DNA from: Plasmopara viticola
Taxonomy: Eukaryota > Oomycota > Peronosporomycetes > Peronosporales > Peronosporaceae
Direction: 5' to 3'
Length of the DNA stretch: 64,000 nt
Assembly (NCBI GenBank): GCA_001695595.3
Contig: MBPM02000018.1
Location: forward strand, 310,001-374,000
Made by a program: the position numbers and the translations under genes. The notes beneath the pieces are model-generated. The model did not search any database, had not been told where the DNA came from, and saw only the letters and a list, made by a program, of their open reading frames with translations. Shown here piece by piece: positions 40,765-53,327 of the stretch (position 1 is its first letter; each line of letters starts with the position of its first letter).

Positions 40765-42860
40765 GAATCGTGCTTAGGTATCAGCTCCCGAATATCATAA
40801 AGTCGCTAAGCGCATAAATTGGACACTAGTGGAGTGTGCAAGACGTATAATGGAGTATGCTGGAATTTCAAAGAGCTATTAGTAATGGCCGCAATGTGTC
40901 TATCAATCGTTGTCCAACTAGTGCAGCTGGAAAATATAAGTCACCACATGAGCTTTGTACAACGAGGAAAACGATTTTGGCCGACCTCAAAGTCTTTGGC
41001 TGCCATGCGTTTGTTCACATTCTAAAAGGAAGGCGTTTGCAAATCGACGCAAAAGTTGTCTTATGTCGATTTTTAGAGTATCGGAGCATACAACGACTTA
41101 CCGGATTAGAATAATACCGATTGAGCGCATACTAATGAGTTGCAATGAGCAGTTCTAAGAAGACACTTTCGACAGAAACAGGCATAGCTATGACAAGACA
41201 ATCGAGATTGTTGAGTTGATGGACACAAGACGTGCTAGCATTACTACTTGATCACCTTCTATCTTTGGCTTTCAATGGCCATCTTTGGTGCTTGATTCCA
41301 TATCGGCATCGCCAGAACACGACAAAAACTTTGAGCTCGGCGCTAAATGGCACACAGGAAATCAGTCGTTTGAAAAGGTGACAAGAGCTTCAGGATCCAG
41401 GCGAAAAGTGTTATTTTACCGGTGCCCGACCCTTAAAAGTAATGTCAGCTCCCGCGATTGGAAAATATCGTGAAGGGTTCGCAGTGGCACATGTCATATT
41501 ATTTAGTGGGAGAGATGCCGACAACGCACAAATCGGCGATGATATCCGATGATGCGTGCAAGTGGAAGGAGGCTTGCGACTACGTAATTAGCTCTTTGAA
41601 AAATAATGAAACATGAAACATAGTTCCGTTGCCAAAGGAAGGTAAAGAGATCGGTTGTCGCTCATTCATATCTAGTTAGGAAAGCCGAGATGGTGTTATC
41701 GAGCGATTCAGGCACGGCTTGTTGCTTAACGTTTATTGCAGAGGCGTGGTGTGAACTACATTGCGACACTCGTGGCCAAGTTTCACATTGTGTTGAGCCT
41801 GGCTGCCAAGCGCGATCTCGACTTCCATTAAATAGATTTCAAGACTGCAATACTCATTGGTCCTCTGGATGAAGACACTTTTATGCAACGGCCGGACAGA
41901 AACATCGACAAAAACAGGCCAGGGTATGTATGTAAGTTCAAGTGCTTTTACGGTCTGAAGTAGTAAGCACGAATGCGGACCCGAATTTTCGACGAAATTT
42001 TGATTTATTGGGGTTTAACAAGAGCAAGTCTGATCACTGCATACATAGCGAAAACGCAGTGAATAGTATATGAACAAAATTGATACTCTCCGTTGACGAC
42101 TTGGTTATCGCGAGCAATGATGGCACGCTGTTTTCAGCGACAAAAAAGCGCAAAGCAAACATTTGAAGATAACCGACCTAGGGAAGCTATAGTTTTTTGG
42201 AATGGAGATCAAAATAGATAGCGCTAAAGATCATGATACGTTGCGATAAACCAAAAAGCTCAAGCCGAATTTGCTTAAGTCTGAGATGCAGGAGTGCCAG
42301 TAAAGGCTTTTCAATATCCAGGATTGAAGCTTACAAAGAACATGTGCGATGATGAATGCAAGCGCAAGGATATGTGCCGTATGAAAGTTATTTTACTCCA
42401 TTGTTGCTACTCGTCCGGATCTTGCAGCAGCAATGAGAACGCTGAAGCAATTTGCGGTCACTCCGTGTCCAACACACTTACAAGCTTTAATTAGCGTACT
42501 GGGATACTTAAATGCCACTTAGACGCATGAACTTGTGCTCTCTCGAAGTTTGCAGATGCTGACTGAGCAGGGAATTTTGAGTCGCATCGCAGCAGACGCA
42601 GAGTACTAGGTCCCATCGGAAGCAACCCAAAACGCGTTATAGCTAAATGTACTCTCGTGCAAGCTTAAAGAAATGAGCCTATCAAGATTAAAAAGATAAC
42701 AAAGGCTCAATTTCGCTGGCAAAGAATTTAGCATGTTGACATTCGGTTCGATTTAGTGCGTAAGAAAGTTGAAGACGATCAAGCGTTGCGAAGGTTTTGT
42801 CCAACTCAAGACATGCTGGCCGACATCATGACCAAGCCAAGTGTTGCTGGGCAATACACT
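40765..42860 (+). mobile_element. Copia integrase end, RT and RNase H relic
   Basis: Plus strand starts at V-A-K-R-I-N-W-T-L-V-E-C-A-R-R near 40802, then N-R-C-P-T-S-A-A-G-K-Y-K-S-P-H-E-L and L-K-V-F-G-C-H-A-F-V (40990-41025). The linker lies at 41160-41500 and a decayed RT at 41510-42480 (T-F/L-I-L-S-V-D-D-L-V-I-A near 42083-42115; R-P-D-L-A-A-A-M near 42410-42435). RNase H and tail follow (D-M-L-A-D-I-M-T-K-P near 42810-42838). It begins in the integrase exactly where the opposite-strand neighbour ends in protease, so two truncated copies face each other. Confidence 0.8.
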
Positions 42861-42984
42861 TTACTTTGGGGTCGTCTTGAAATCTAAGGTTTTGAACCTG
42901 TCGAGTCGAGTGGAAAAGATGTTTAGAGATCGTCTCGCGCAGCATTACCAAGTCGATAAACTATCGGTAAAACACCGGCTAATG

Positions 42985-43205
42985 GCTGTCCATCGGCGGT
43001 TGTTCAACGGTGCGACAATCAACGGTGGCGTCATGGATAGGCGCGTGGAAAAACGGATTACGCCCAGATGGGAAGATAATTGCGCCCATATAGTCAATCC
43101 CTCTTACTGGCTAAGGCAAATGCTGTACTTAGATGTAGCAAGCAGTTGAAAATCAAGGACCAACAAATATATATTTTTTGCATTTTTGTCATCTACTATT
43201 TGAGT
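42985..43205 (+). repeat. Copia LTR-like segment
   Basis: GGTGGCGTCATGGATAGGCG near 43024, ATTACGCCCAGATGGG, AATTGCGCCCATATAG, CTGGCTAAGGC and the TAGATGTAGCAAGCAGTTG box near 43131-43149 match the 7432-7580 segment in order. It follows an RNase H tail, as a 3' LTR should. Confidence 0.6.
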
Positions 43206-43560
43206 AGCATCCCTAGATACGAAGGACGCAATGCTTCTTTTAATCGTTGTCCTATTTGTGCAGCTGGAACAAACATGTCACCACACGAGTTTTAAAAAAC
43301 GAAGAAACCGCTTTTGGAAAATCTCAAAGTCTTTGACTGTCATATGTATGTTCGCGTAAGCTTTTAAACTCGACGCAAAAGTTGTATTATGTCGATTTTT
43401 AAGGCTATTTAAAGCATGCAAAGACATACCGATTTGAAGGAAAACCGATCGAACGCAAACTAATGAGTCGCGATGCGCTATATTTGTTGCCAAGATTGCG
43501 AGTGCAGGAATGCCTCGTACAGCAGCGCAGTATTGATACGATACTGGTAGATAACATTGT
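43205..43560 (+). mobile_element. Copia integrase C-terminal fragment
   Basis: G-R-N-A-S-F-N-R-C-P-I-C-A-A-G-T-N-M-S-P-H-E-F (about 43220-43293) and L-E-N-L-K-V-F-D-C-H-M-Y-V closely parallel 40890-41030, so it is a second copy of the same element section. It starts at the end of an LTR-like segment and ends near 43560 in another LTR-like stretch. Confidence 0.7.
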
Positions 43561-43985
43561 CGTCCAGATAGGCGTATAAATTGGCGAATCAGTAAAAACT
43601 GCGCCTGGATGGCAAGGTGATTGCGCTCGGACGGTAATTCAAGGCGGCAAGAAGTTGAGGACTAGGGGACTTCTAAATATTTTTTTTTCCATCAACGGCT
43701 CAAGTTATCTTCTTCTATAGTCAAATAATATTTGTGTGGAGGCGCATATGAGCAGCGATGACACACATGCACTTACGATGATTACACCCGGATGGTAACA
43801 TGATTTGCCGGATAATGAGTCGTCCTTATTGGCTTATATATAATTTGCTTAGAGGTAACAAGTAGTTGCGAAAAATAGAACATGGTAGATTTTTTTCCCT
43901 TTGTATTTTTCCATTTAGTGCACATTTTATCTTTTTTAGGCTGTGAGCCCAATGACCGTCTTTCTAAACTCTGGCCTCGATTCCG
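43560..43985 (+). repeat. LTR-like remnants, possibly two in series
   Basis: GCGCCTGGATGGCAAGGTGATTGC near 43600 (quoted loosely as two boxes) and TTACACCCGGATGGTAAC near 43783 are both forms of the LTR promoter-side box. TTATTGGCTTATATATAATTTG and CCATTTAGTGCACATTTTATC follow to 43940. Because the box occurs twice about 180 bases apart, this may be two truncated LTRs. Confidence 0.45.
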
Positions 43986-44165
43986 ACTTTGCCATGGAGG
44001 CATCTGCAACCAGCTGCATTAAAAAGTTTGACGAGGTATTATTTCGCACATGGAAGTTTAAGATACAAATTGCACCGGAGGAGCGCGATTTGGGGGAAGT
44101 GGCGGGTGGGGTGAACAAGTGAAAGCACTTGACTTGTGGCTGAACCAAACAATATCTAAGCGCCA
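43985..44165 (+). mobile_element. Copia gag N-terminus
   Basis: M-E-A-S-A-T-S-C-I-K-K-F-D near 43996, F-R-T-W-K-F-K-I-Q-I and E-R-D-L-G-E-V-A-G-G-V: the start of gag, in the place expected after an LTR. It stops at a TGA near 44120 and is lost after about 44165. Confidence 0.7.
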
Positions 44166-44239
44166 ATCGAGAAATGCGCTTTTGATCGTCTGTCTATTAA
44201 GGGAGGACTCGCAACAGAGAAGGTTAAGTGACCACTCGT

Positions 44240-44890
44240 TGGTAAATGCAAAATGAACACATTAATCAGAGCTAATTGCTGTCTCTAAGTCAATTTAAGT
44301 TGAAAGCGTTGGAATGACTTACTATATGGGCGCAATAATCTGAAGTACGCGAACTGTTATAAAACAACTTTCGTCAGAGAACCGAGTACCGGTTTCGTAT
44401 CAATAATCCACGACCGTGCGAGGGCTTTTTGCAGCCACAATAACGGTAGCAGTATCAGCTCCTATTCAAAGTCTTATTTTCTAAATTGCGTATACAAAAG
44501 TAGAGGGGTTCAAACATGTCACATTGACGCTTGTCGTATTTACTAAGAGAAGGTCTTCTGAGATATTTCGTTGCTGGCATCCTCAAACAATGCTTGAATC
44601 ACGAAATCCCAGTGACACATTCGCATGTGTGATAATCCTCGTGCAGACTATCTTGCGAAGCATGTCAATTGTGGTCAAAAGAGGCGTTTTGACAAGCAGC
44701 AACCGGCCGGTAGATACCGATAATAAGCGGTATAGAAGAGCCGATGGCACACGTTGCACTTTGTTGCAGCTTCGCGGTTGTAAATTGTGCACAAAGATAG
44801 AGGTAACGTGCATTCGCTGATTGGTGAGGAAGTTAGACTTTCATAAATATCTCAAAAAGCAGTCAACAGGTTTAGCTGTAGGTAAAGCAG
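44240..44890. other. LTR-like boxes then an unrecognised open stretch
   Basis: CTTACTATATGGGCGCAATAATC near 44325 recalls the minus-orientation LTR boxes. From 44524 to 44820 a plus-strand reading of 98 codons is open (rich in Arg, Ser and Thr, with a basic R-R-A-D-G-T-R-C-T-L-L-Q-L-R-G-C-K-L-C block). I do not recognise it. It could be the end of a DNA-transposon transposase, but no catalytic residues can be pointed to. Confidence 0.3.
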
Positions 44891-45485
44891 CGATCTGAGG
44901 AACAAGAATATCTTAACTTTGTATTTTGACAACAAGTGCTCATACGACCTCTACATTAATTTATAAGCCCTAGTCTCGTCTGCTTCGACTCCAGTACTGA
45001 CCTCTCCCTTACAATGGAAGCTTTTGACTCCAACAGCATTAGCAGGCATTACAAAACGAACTTTCACACGTGAAAATTAAGATGAAGATGGTGATGAAGG
45101 AGTGAGATTTGTGGAAAGTGGTGCGTCGAAAGATCAAACTGGAATACCTGACCTCCGAGATGACCAAGCTAATGTCTTAGCGCAAGTATTGAAATGAAAG
45201 GTCTATCATCTTCCTTGCGAAGGCGGAATCTCACCTGCCATTCGTTTGGCTAGCGGTGCGTACGGGGAGTGGAAGAACCCTTCAAAATTTAGGGCTCGGC
45301 GAATAAGCCCTTTCTTTGTCGTTGCCTCTTAACGACCAAGATAGAAGAAGGTGAAATTGTGCTAAAGCGTAACAGCAAGAACAAGTTGCTGACATAGCAG
45401 CTCGACGTAGTGAATGCTACGGTCAGTGAAGACGATCTGGACATCACGCTTCTCACGCGTTCTTCATCACGTGGAGCTTGCAAAG
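44890..45485 (+). mobile_element. Copia LTR remnant and gag
   Basis: After LTR-like sequence to about 45010, gag begins at M-E-A-F-D-S-N-S-I (45015), with F-H-T-x-K-L-R-W/M-K-M-V-M-K-E, W-K-V-V-R-R-K-I-K-L-E-Y-L-T, I-I-F-L-A-K-A-E-S-H-L-P-F-V-W and S-E-D-D-L-D-I-T-L-L near 45425-45460. Stops are common. The knuckle is not found. Confidence 0.7.
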
Positions 45486-45859
45486 TCATAGCTATTTCTT
45501 GAAGACTTGGAGCGCAAGCTGCGTGATGATAGCGTCGGTAAAGCCACTTGCAACCACATTCAATCTTTTATAAACACAGAAATAGATTGCACAAGGAAGG
45601 CCCGGTGTGGCTAGTATGCGGAGCAACAACGGCCGTGGTGCGCAAACATTGCAGAGAGTTAAGTTGATATTAATGAACATTCATTCTCTAGCTTCAATTT
45701 TTTGGGTACAGCCGAGCCGATTTGCGCGTAGCCGGTAATTTTTGTTCGGCGTAACGCATGACATATTCGAAGGATGCAAAATGAATCTCCGGGCGACATC
45801 CACCTCGTGAAAGACGGTGTGATGCAAGTAGATGGAGAGATTATTTATTCCCGGACCTA

Positions 45860-46080
45860 AACGGCACGCAAGCAATCAGTCGCTTGAAAAAAGACAGTGA
45901 CATCGATTTCAAGCGACACACATTATCATGCAGACGCTCTACTCCAAAGATTGCAGCCTCCACGACAAGCGAAGACAGTGAGCGACACACGTTGTGTATT
46001 TCGAAAATGAGATGCCTATGCTCAAAAGCGCAACATTTGTATTATAGCGGGATCGAAGAGCACTTTGCATTGAGATAACA
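45860..46080 (+). mobile_element. Copia integrase-RT linker fragment
   Basis: L-N-G-T-Q-A-I-S-R-L-K-K-D-S-D-I-D-F-K-R (45858-45915) and E-D-S-E-R-H-T-L-C-I-S match the linker wording at 41340-41400 and at 3050-2890 (minus). A short isolated piece. Confidence 0.55.
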
Positions 46081-48735
46081 TGCAGAAAATATATTTTTCT
46101 CCAGAGAATGACTGTTCGCTATCCTCTCTCTTACAGTATGAAATTGCGCGATGGTCTGCAATTCAAGGACTGATTTTTGTATCAAGCTTGTATTTGGCCC
46201 TCCCTCAAATTTACAGCCGCGATCATGGCAGAAACATTTTATGTGCAGTTATCATTGATAAATCAAATTTTGCATACCAGTATTATCACCGATAGGATGC
46301 CTGTTGTGTGCCAGACAAAGAAAGCTTTTAGAATTTGAAAGCTCGGTTTCATGTAGTAGCATCACTAGTTTAGTTAAAATCGCATTCATTAGAAATGTGT
46401 CGGCGTACTTCATCGGCCATGTAGATTTTATACGATGAGTTAGTTTTGTTTGAATGATGATTAAAAATGCAGCAAAGAAAGCTGCCAGTGATCGGGGCCA
46501 ATTTACGATGACCAAACCAAGCACCAAAACGTTTTGCTTTGGCATCCATGGGTTCTTCCGTACTAAAAGTAATCTTTGAGTCGAAAATTGCGGCTTTTAT
46601 CAACACGTCGCCTGCACCTTAGTCGGCGAGTTAAATGTGGTGTGCTTGCCAAGGGATGCCCATACAAGTATACTAAAAGAATTTTCTTAGCTCTGCTACG
46701 ACAGGGATTTCAAGCGTAATATTCGTCCTTGGCTGGTGTTCACCGAGCATCTCTACCCATCAGGCGTAGTAGATTCACAAGCGTCCCGTCGATTACTTGC
46801 TTCGATCTCATCCTATTGATACCAAGGAGGGGCTTCTAGTTAACGCAAAAGTGGCCAAAGTAGCTTTAGCAGACAGAGAAGGTCAGCCCGATAGGATTCA
46901 AGACTTGCTGCATCACGCTCCTGTCCATGAAGAAGGCCTTATTAGTGAAGACTGGCAATTTTACAGGTTTCTAAGCCTGCGTGGGATGACGATGTCAATA
47001 GCGCTGATGACCAAAAAGAGATTGTGGGACGAGATCAGAGTCGTCAGGGCATTTATTCCTTCAGTGACACACTAATCACTCTCAAAGCATGTTGATAGGC
47101 ATATCAACCGTTCGTTCGCCTCCCTCTCTCGAATCTAATAGTAGCTATTTACCAATTCCAGTGCACTGTTCAATGTCTACTAGTTTCCTTTTATGGTAAA
47201 TGAGAGTTTGTTCAGGTAATGCCGCACTTTTTAATTTGTTGTAAGCTACAAGACGCTGACACTCTTGATGTCTTTTAAAATTTGAAAGTCGGTGAAGAAA
47301 GCAAAGATCACCACTTTTGTACATGCTAATCCTTGTCCTTCGAGAAGAAGGCATCATCAGTTTTGATCACTTCTTGGCAGTAGAAATTGCCCGGCCACAC
47401 TTTGTATCTTCATGGCACGTGGTCCATCTGACTTACCCTTGAAAATTTTAAGGGGGCGGCCACCCTCTCATCATTTTCTTTTACCAAATTCGTAGGATGA
47501 TTCGGTAAATCTTAGTCAAGGCGCAACGTACGCTGTCTTTAAAGCTAAAGTGCGGCTTTTTTTACAAAAAAAGCCGTTTTCATGAAGTCTTCCACAAGTA
47601 AAACACTATCACTAATAAACTTCTGGCTTTTCAATCCGCAAAGAACTCGGCAGTTTTACAATTTTGAGGATTTATAGTCCTGACACCCCTAAAATAGCCT
47701 ACAATTGGAGCGCACTTGGCGTTACACAGGGGCGAGCTAAAAAGTTTGTCGGTCCTATGAAAAAGATTTTATTGACACCACAAAGTTGCTCGTGGCACCC
47801 AGCCTTAATTTCGTATCGCATTCTTACTTTATTTCTGGCAAAGTATGCTACCTGATCCTGATAATACTATTTTTAGCCATCTGCGTAATTGTTATACTTA
47901 CTCGTTCTTGCGGACTTATGTTCCCCATGTGCGGAAATTTGTACCCGTAGATGATGGTCATCTGTGGAGCTGACTTCAGATAATTGTCTTTGGCATCTTT
48001 GGCAGCTGGTGCCGCTCACCAAAGTTGGCTTCCTTTTGAGGATGAAAAGACGTCTACCTGCGTGGAGGAACGGGTGACTTCGCTTCCTCCTGTTTCACAC
48101 GCTTGTTCTTAGTGAAGCCTTATGCATATCACTATGACTCACTAAAGCCTTGCTGAGCAAAATCTGACTGCTGATACCTACGGCCTTTCTTCCTGAACCG
48201 AGCCTACGCTCGCACTTATATTGCCACGGCATACGCAGATTCAAAGTTTACTTGTCGAAGTCAATAGCAAGAAATAAACCCGAGCTTTCTAAATTACAGT
48301 CAGGCCTTCCATTACCCTAAGGACATTTTGAGCCGTCTCGTGAGCCAGTCAAATCGAAACTGACCTAGCTCTTTAACTCTCAGCCAATAGTCAGTCAGCA
48401 TATTTTGGCTGACCGCAATCCTTTGCCGGCACGAATGCTTTTGAAATGATACAAAGTCTATTAGTATTTTATACTCTCGTGTATTTGCACGCACAACCAG
48501 CAGTTCAGCTCTGTCAATTTCTTCTTTGTTAGCTATCACGCGCTCAAAGGCCAGGCACCCATCGAGTACCCGCCACAAATCCATCATGAGAACCGAAGGC
48601 TTCCCCACGTCGGTTGTCCCTCCCTTGCTAATGGCTAGAAATTCCTATCTCTGAGGTCACAATTTTTGTCAGCAATTTTTTAAATGTCTGGGCAAGAAAA
48701 AGATACTAAATCTGAGTCAGCGGTCCACGAGAACA
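46081..48735. other. 2.6 kb without a confidently recognised gene
   Basis: Mixed short readings on both strands. The longest are minus 46545-46252, plus 46797-47075 and minus 48608-48312 (98 codons, with L-W-R-V-L-D-G-C-L-A-F-E-R and R-E-Y-K-I-L-I-D-F-V). The last could be a gag-like helical protein, yet nothing specific supports it. No LTR box of the main Copia family was found. Confidence 0.3.
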
Positions 48736-48739
48736 CTAA

Positions 48740-50470
48740 GATGTGAGAATCAATATTGAGCATGGGTTTGTCTATGTCGAGCGCAAAATTGAAAGGAAGA
48801 CGGCGCTGCATGTACTAAGTATGACTAAAAATTCGCTCTTGGTACCCCTGATTAACAAACATGGCAAGTTTCAAGTTGTGTTTAATGGGAAATAAACTCA
48901 TGCTGCTCCAAAGAGTTGCAACAATTTGTAGCTACAGAAGATCTTGTAGCTGGTCCCTACTAGTTTCGCGCGGCTCAACGCTTGGCGAATTTGGCAGCAA
49001 TTGAAAGCAATAGTGTTGATCTTCATCCGTGAATGGATCATGATCCAGTCCGTGAATGGGTCATGCTCCAGTCGAAGTTCTTCGTGAGATTGTTAAGGAT
49101 GTAAGTGTTTCTCCCTCGTCAACAAGATCGAGTGCGTGTCGAGGGTGTCAGCAAAGATAGATGGGGCAAAAAGCCTCACCTCGCTGGGTCGTAGCAGACA
49201 TTTTCTTCTGATATTGACTGAAGCCAGCAAATGCATGAATGGCTTTTGTTTGCACAAAACAGCGGAGAGCAAAAACTGCATCCGAAATTTCATCAAGAAG
49301 ACTCATATCCAGTCGAACAAGAAAGTTGGGTTTGTGCGACTCGACGGACCTCTCGAGTCTATAAACAGCTCTCTCTAGAGTATTGATAAAGATAAATCAT
49401 TGAGCCACTGACTTTAGTGCCATACGCACACCACACCAGTGGCATAGCTGGGCGGGTCACTTAAGTTATCGTTAAGATTGGCTGCAGCATGCCAGGCCAG
49501 AACGTGCTTCTGGGGTGATGCAGCGATGACGGCAACCAAGATCAAGAATAAATTACTCTCCTCCAAGGCCATGCATAAGACTCGGCTTAAGATTTCATAC
49601 GAGCTCAAGCAAAGTGTCAGACACGTGAAAGTGTTCGGTTGCCTGTCGTTTTTAATGGCTTTGAGAGAGAAGCGACTTGAAGGCGACCTCAAAGCTCGTG
49701 CTAGCATAACTTTAGGCTACGGGAAAGTTTCCAAAGCAGATTGTTACTACATTATCGAGGCGGGGTAAGAAGGTTTCCGTCACGATGTCAACTTCGATAT
49801 GTCCATCTTTGGATTTTCACAATTGACCACTGTGAAAGCTATGGATGGCTTGGATTTAGACTCACTCGTTTTAGTGATGAAATCTCGCGCAACATGTAAT
49901 ACAGACAGACGGGTAAGGCGCAAATGCCGTCGTAATGATAAGGTATTTGACTGCTCGGCGACGACTTACCATACGTAAATGGTGTTGATTGGAAGAGACA
50001 AGTGCGTCAAATAAATCCTCGCCGCACCTAGAAGAAGAAAAATAAGATGAAAAATGACACAACTTTGCCTGCAGCCCGACATGCGAGTGCACTTTCTGCT
50101 GAATTTAGCAACAGACTTTCAAAGCACCGACGTTAAAATAGGCAGTAAGCTGCCCGGACCAAGTGCACTGGCGAAATGCCACTCATGCGGAGCTCGAATC
50201 AATGTGACTTCGTCATGTATTACGTGCAGCCAGGATACCTATCCGATAACAAGCCATTAATACATAGTTGCTATTTGAGATCAAGCGCGAAGCAGATTGG
50301 TCCACCGAAAAATACAAGACCCGTCTCGTTCCCAAGGACTTCTGCAAAAGCATGGCATTTACTACACGTAGACATTCTTGCCTATCGTTAAATATGTAAC
50401 GTCGCGCATCATCATCGGCACTATGCATGTACTCTTACCCAGCTTCAGAGTGGCTACTTTACTTCAATCT
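48740..50470 (+). mobile_element. Ty1/Copia integrase to RT entry, separate lineage
   Basis: GAG-pre-integrase near 48750-48960 ([25 protein letters not shown]). The integrase core is open from 49136 to 49378 with G-R-S-R-H-F-L-L-I-L-T-E-A-S-K-C, then A-H-H-T-S-G-I-A and the integrase C-terminus W-G-D-A-A-M-T-A-T-K-I-K-N-K-L-L-S and V-K-V-F-G-C-L-S-F-L (49510-49660). After a linker the RT entry is E-K-Y-K-T-R-L-V-P-K and I-V-K-Y-V-T-S-R-I-I-I near 50315-50415. Wording differs consistently from the main family, so it is another lineage. RT ends near 50470. Confidence 0.75.
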
Positions 50471-50689
50471 GAAGCTTTACTTCGGCCAAAAGTAGCAGAT
50501 TGTAATTATATTCCCGTAATTTGTATACTGATAGAATATATTAAAGGCTACCAATTTCTGCTCAAAAAATTTTATTTTAAAAAAAAAAGTTGTGTGCTGA
50601 AGCCTCGCAGGCTTGGCCTTCTTCGCCACCGCTTTAAATACTTCCTTAGGCGCTACTATAGATGCCACACCTAACCGGATCAATTAGAT

Positions 50690-52905
50690 CAAGGAAACGA
50701 AGATGCATGCGTGGAGTTTGAGAATCTATTAGTGTCGGAAGAGCGCGACCTTTAGAAGGTTGCGAGCGGGGAGGTCAAGCTTAAGAAGTCGAGTAACTCG
50801 ATGGACAAGTCAACAGTTAAGCGTAAGGCTCGGAAGACACTGGAGATGACCTGTATTGAGTAAAAGGATTCTCAGATGCCACCGAGTCGATCGACCAAGG
50901 ACGCGCACGACGCATGGCTAAGACTGGAGGAACACTTCGAACAGAAAAGCCTGGATAGAGCCGTGTTGTGGCATCGATGAAGCCGCGTACCAACAGGATC
51001 AATCATTTGCGGTGACAGACAATGAGCATCGTAAAGAATGGCAATCGTCAACGAGTGCTAGCAGTGTATATCACTACTGTGGACAGCATCGGCATTGGAT
51101 TGCCAAGTGCTTGCTCGAAAGCAGAGCAACAACAACCGCAGCGTGCGAGTGCTGCGTAGAGCAACGATGATTCTGGCGACTATATTTCTATTTTGTTTAA
51201 GCTGCATGTTCCACCAAGTCGAGATGTTTGTGGTTAGCTGTCTCAGGTGCACTCACACATGACTTTTTTTGGGAGCGTACTTAATGCGGTCGACCCGCAC
51301 TAAAATGGCGTATACGTCTATAAGGCACATCCTGAGACTTCTGCGCAATGTGTTCTCCGGTGGACGCTTTACCAAATGTCAGCTCACGTTTTTTTTAAAC
51401 AAAATCACTTCACCGGAAGCTAGGCGCACGCTAAAGCAAAAGGCTGTTTAGGCTGTGCATAGAACGGATTTTTATAGATAAGGCCAATATAACAAGCTCG
51501 TCGGGATGTTATGGTGACACCGCTTCGCATCCCTCATACCATTTACTAGACCACTGGTCTTTCCACAAAAAACGCGAGAGATTGTGGTTTGAAAGTTGAC
51601 TAAAGGTCACTGAACCAGTGGAACTTCTGTGAGAATGCACGGTGTTCCGTCAGATTTGTACTGGGGTGAAGTGTTGACTGATGCGTTCTTTTAAATTGAT
51701 GTCCGACACGAGCTGAAAGTCACAATCCCAAGTGTGGACTGGCAAGAAGCCTTCGTTACCTAATTTAAAGGTGGTCTGTTACCATGCGCACGTCTTAAAT
51801 ACTAAGGAGAAACGGTCCGAATTTGACGCTTGATCAGCTTGCTGCCGGCTTCTTCGCTTTCAGGCTTCCGGAAATTGCAACCGTCACGCACTAATTAGTC
51901 GAGACGCACAATTCTGGAAGATACCTTTGACGACATGATACACAGCAACAAGTCAAGAGGAGCGAAAGTAGAGAGTACTGAAGCAGCTGATAAATGATCG
52001 CAGACTGCAGTGGCTATGTTGGATTAGAAAATGGAATCTGATAGCGAGCATCTTCTGGAGATACAAATATTCGTATATTTGAACTCTAATCCCAGTTTAA
52101 GCGGCACTAAGTAAGACAATCACTTAAGAAAATGCGCGAGATCTGACCTCAAAGAGGCTAAGTCGTTATTGATCGTTTATTGAGATGTCTGTAACGACCG
52201 TAGATTTCATAGCGACCTTTGTTGTTATACGAGTGAAAGAAATACTGACAGTTCACAGGGCGATAATAGAATTTAGCGATGCGGTCAAATTGAAGAAGCT
52301 GTGCGACCAAATCAATTCTTTTAACGGAACAAGACCAAGTATTTAGTCCCCTTGCCGAAATTGGTTGTAGATGTATGAAAAAAATTAAGCTAGAGAGATC
52401 GAGCAGTTCAAACGTACTCGTTGTTGTAGAACTTTCTAAAATGTGTGGTGCCCACTTCATAAAACGTTTTGCATCAGCGACCAAGGTCGGTATGGTTAGA
52501 ATTAACAAAGTCCATCAGCCAAGTACAATCTGACGTTGAACTAGATGGGTATCAAGTCAGCCTTTTTCAACGGTTTTTTTTTTTTTTTGACATGAAAATT
52601 TGTATATATTCAGCTCGATGGATACATTTACGATGTCGACCCAGACTATAATTGCCAAAGCTTCCTTTTTATGACTTGCAGCCGTCACCGCAAATGTAAG
52701 ACCAAAAACCGACATTTTAATGGTAGAATTGAAGTTCGCGGAACGTGGTGCGGACCATTGTTTCTACATCAAGCAAAATGACCACAAGCCGATCGATGTG
52801 GAAGTTTAAGCTGGCGGCTTGGTGCTTACATGTAACAATAGCCTTGCTGATGACTAAGAATGCAATAATACTCCTGATCTTATATAACTTATGTAGAATG
52901 CAATT
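50690..52905 (+). mobile_element. Copia element, gag to RT, internally deleted
   Basis: Gag: E-E-R-D-L-x-K-V-A-S-G-E-V-K-L-K-K near 50730-50790, K-R-K-A-R-K-T-L-E-M, T-K-D-A-H-D-A-W-L-R-L-E-E-H-F-E-Q-K-S-L near 50895-50950. Knuckle Y-H-Y-C-G-Q-H-R-H-W-I-A-K-C near 51068-51110 (C-x2-C-x4-H-x4-C spacing kept). A G-R-F-T-K block near 51362 (GAG-pre-integrase), decayed integrase to about 51960, and RT entry near 52330-52520 (K-I-K-L-x-R, V-G-M-V-R-I). A T15 run at 52574-52588 is followed by RT remnants to 52905. YVDDL is lost. Confidence 0.7.
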
Positions 52906-53094
52906 CAATATTCCTTAGCCTTAAAGGCAATTCGGTACTACTTAGCTTTTCACAAGATCCATTTTTTACTAGCTCTTTTTTTACGCCATAAAAATTAAGT
53001 TAATGCTAAGGCGTCTATTTGATGCTTTCATTAATAAACGTGAAACCTTTAAATTATTGTCTACCCGACACATCGACGTCTTGACGATGTTTAT

Positions 53095-53300
53095 TCCGGT
53101 AACACAAACCCCCACACCTAGGAGCAAGCTCGGCATACAAAACACCACAAAATGTCGAGTTGAGTGGAAGTGTTGCCATATTCGGGATCGCAGGAACGCC
53201 TCGCACAACGGTGAAGTACAAGTAGACTTTCGGTACGTAGATGAATGTTCTGCGGTGCTTGTTCGGGGGTGCGAACAAGCAACTGTGGCGTCGTAGATTG
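53095..53300 (+). mobile_element. Copia 3' tail fragment
   Basis: R-S-K-L-G-I-Q-N-T-T-K-C-R-V-E-W-K-C-C near 53119-53175 resembles the very end of the Copia polyprotein in other copies (L-R-x-K-L-G-I plus basic tail, then V-E-W-K-C near 12845 and 42905). It is directly followed by an LTR-like repeat pair. Confidence 0.5.
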
Positions 53301-53327
53301 GCGCATATATAGGTACACATGAATTAA

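Noticed and set aside
52574..52588. T15 run as a poly(A) tail of a retrocopy on the minus strand
   Set aside because: It sits inside a plus-strand Copia RT with motifs on both sides, so it is a simple homopolymer run.
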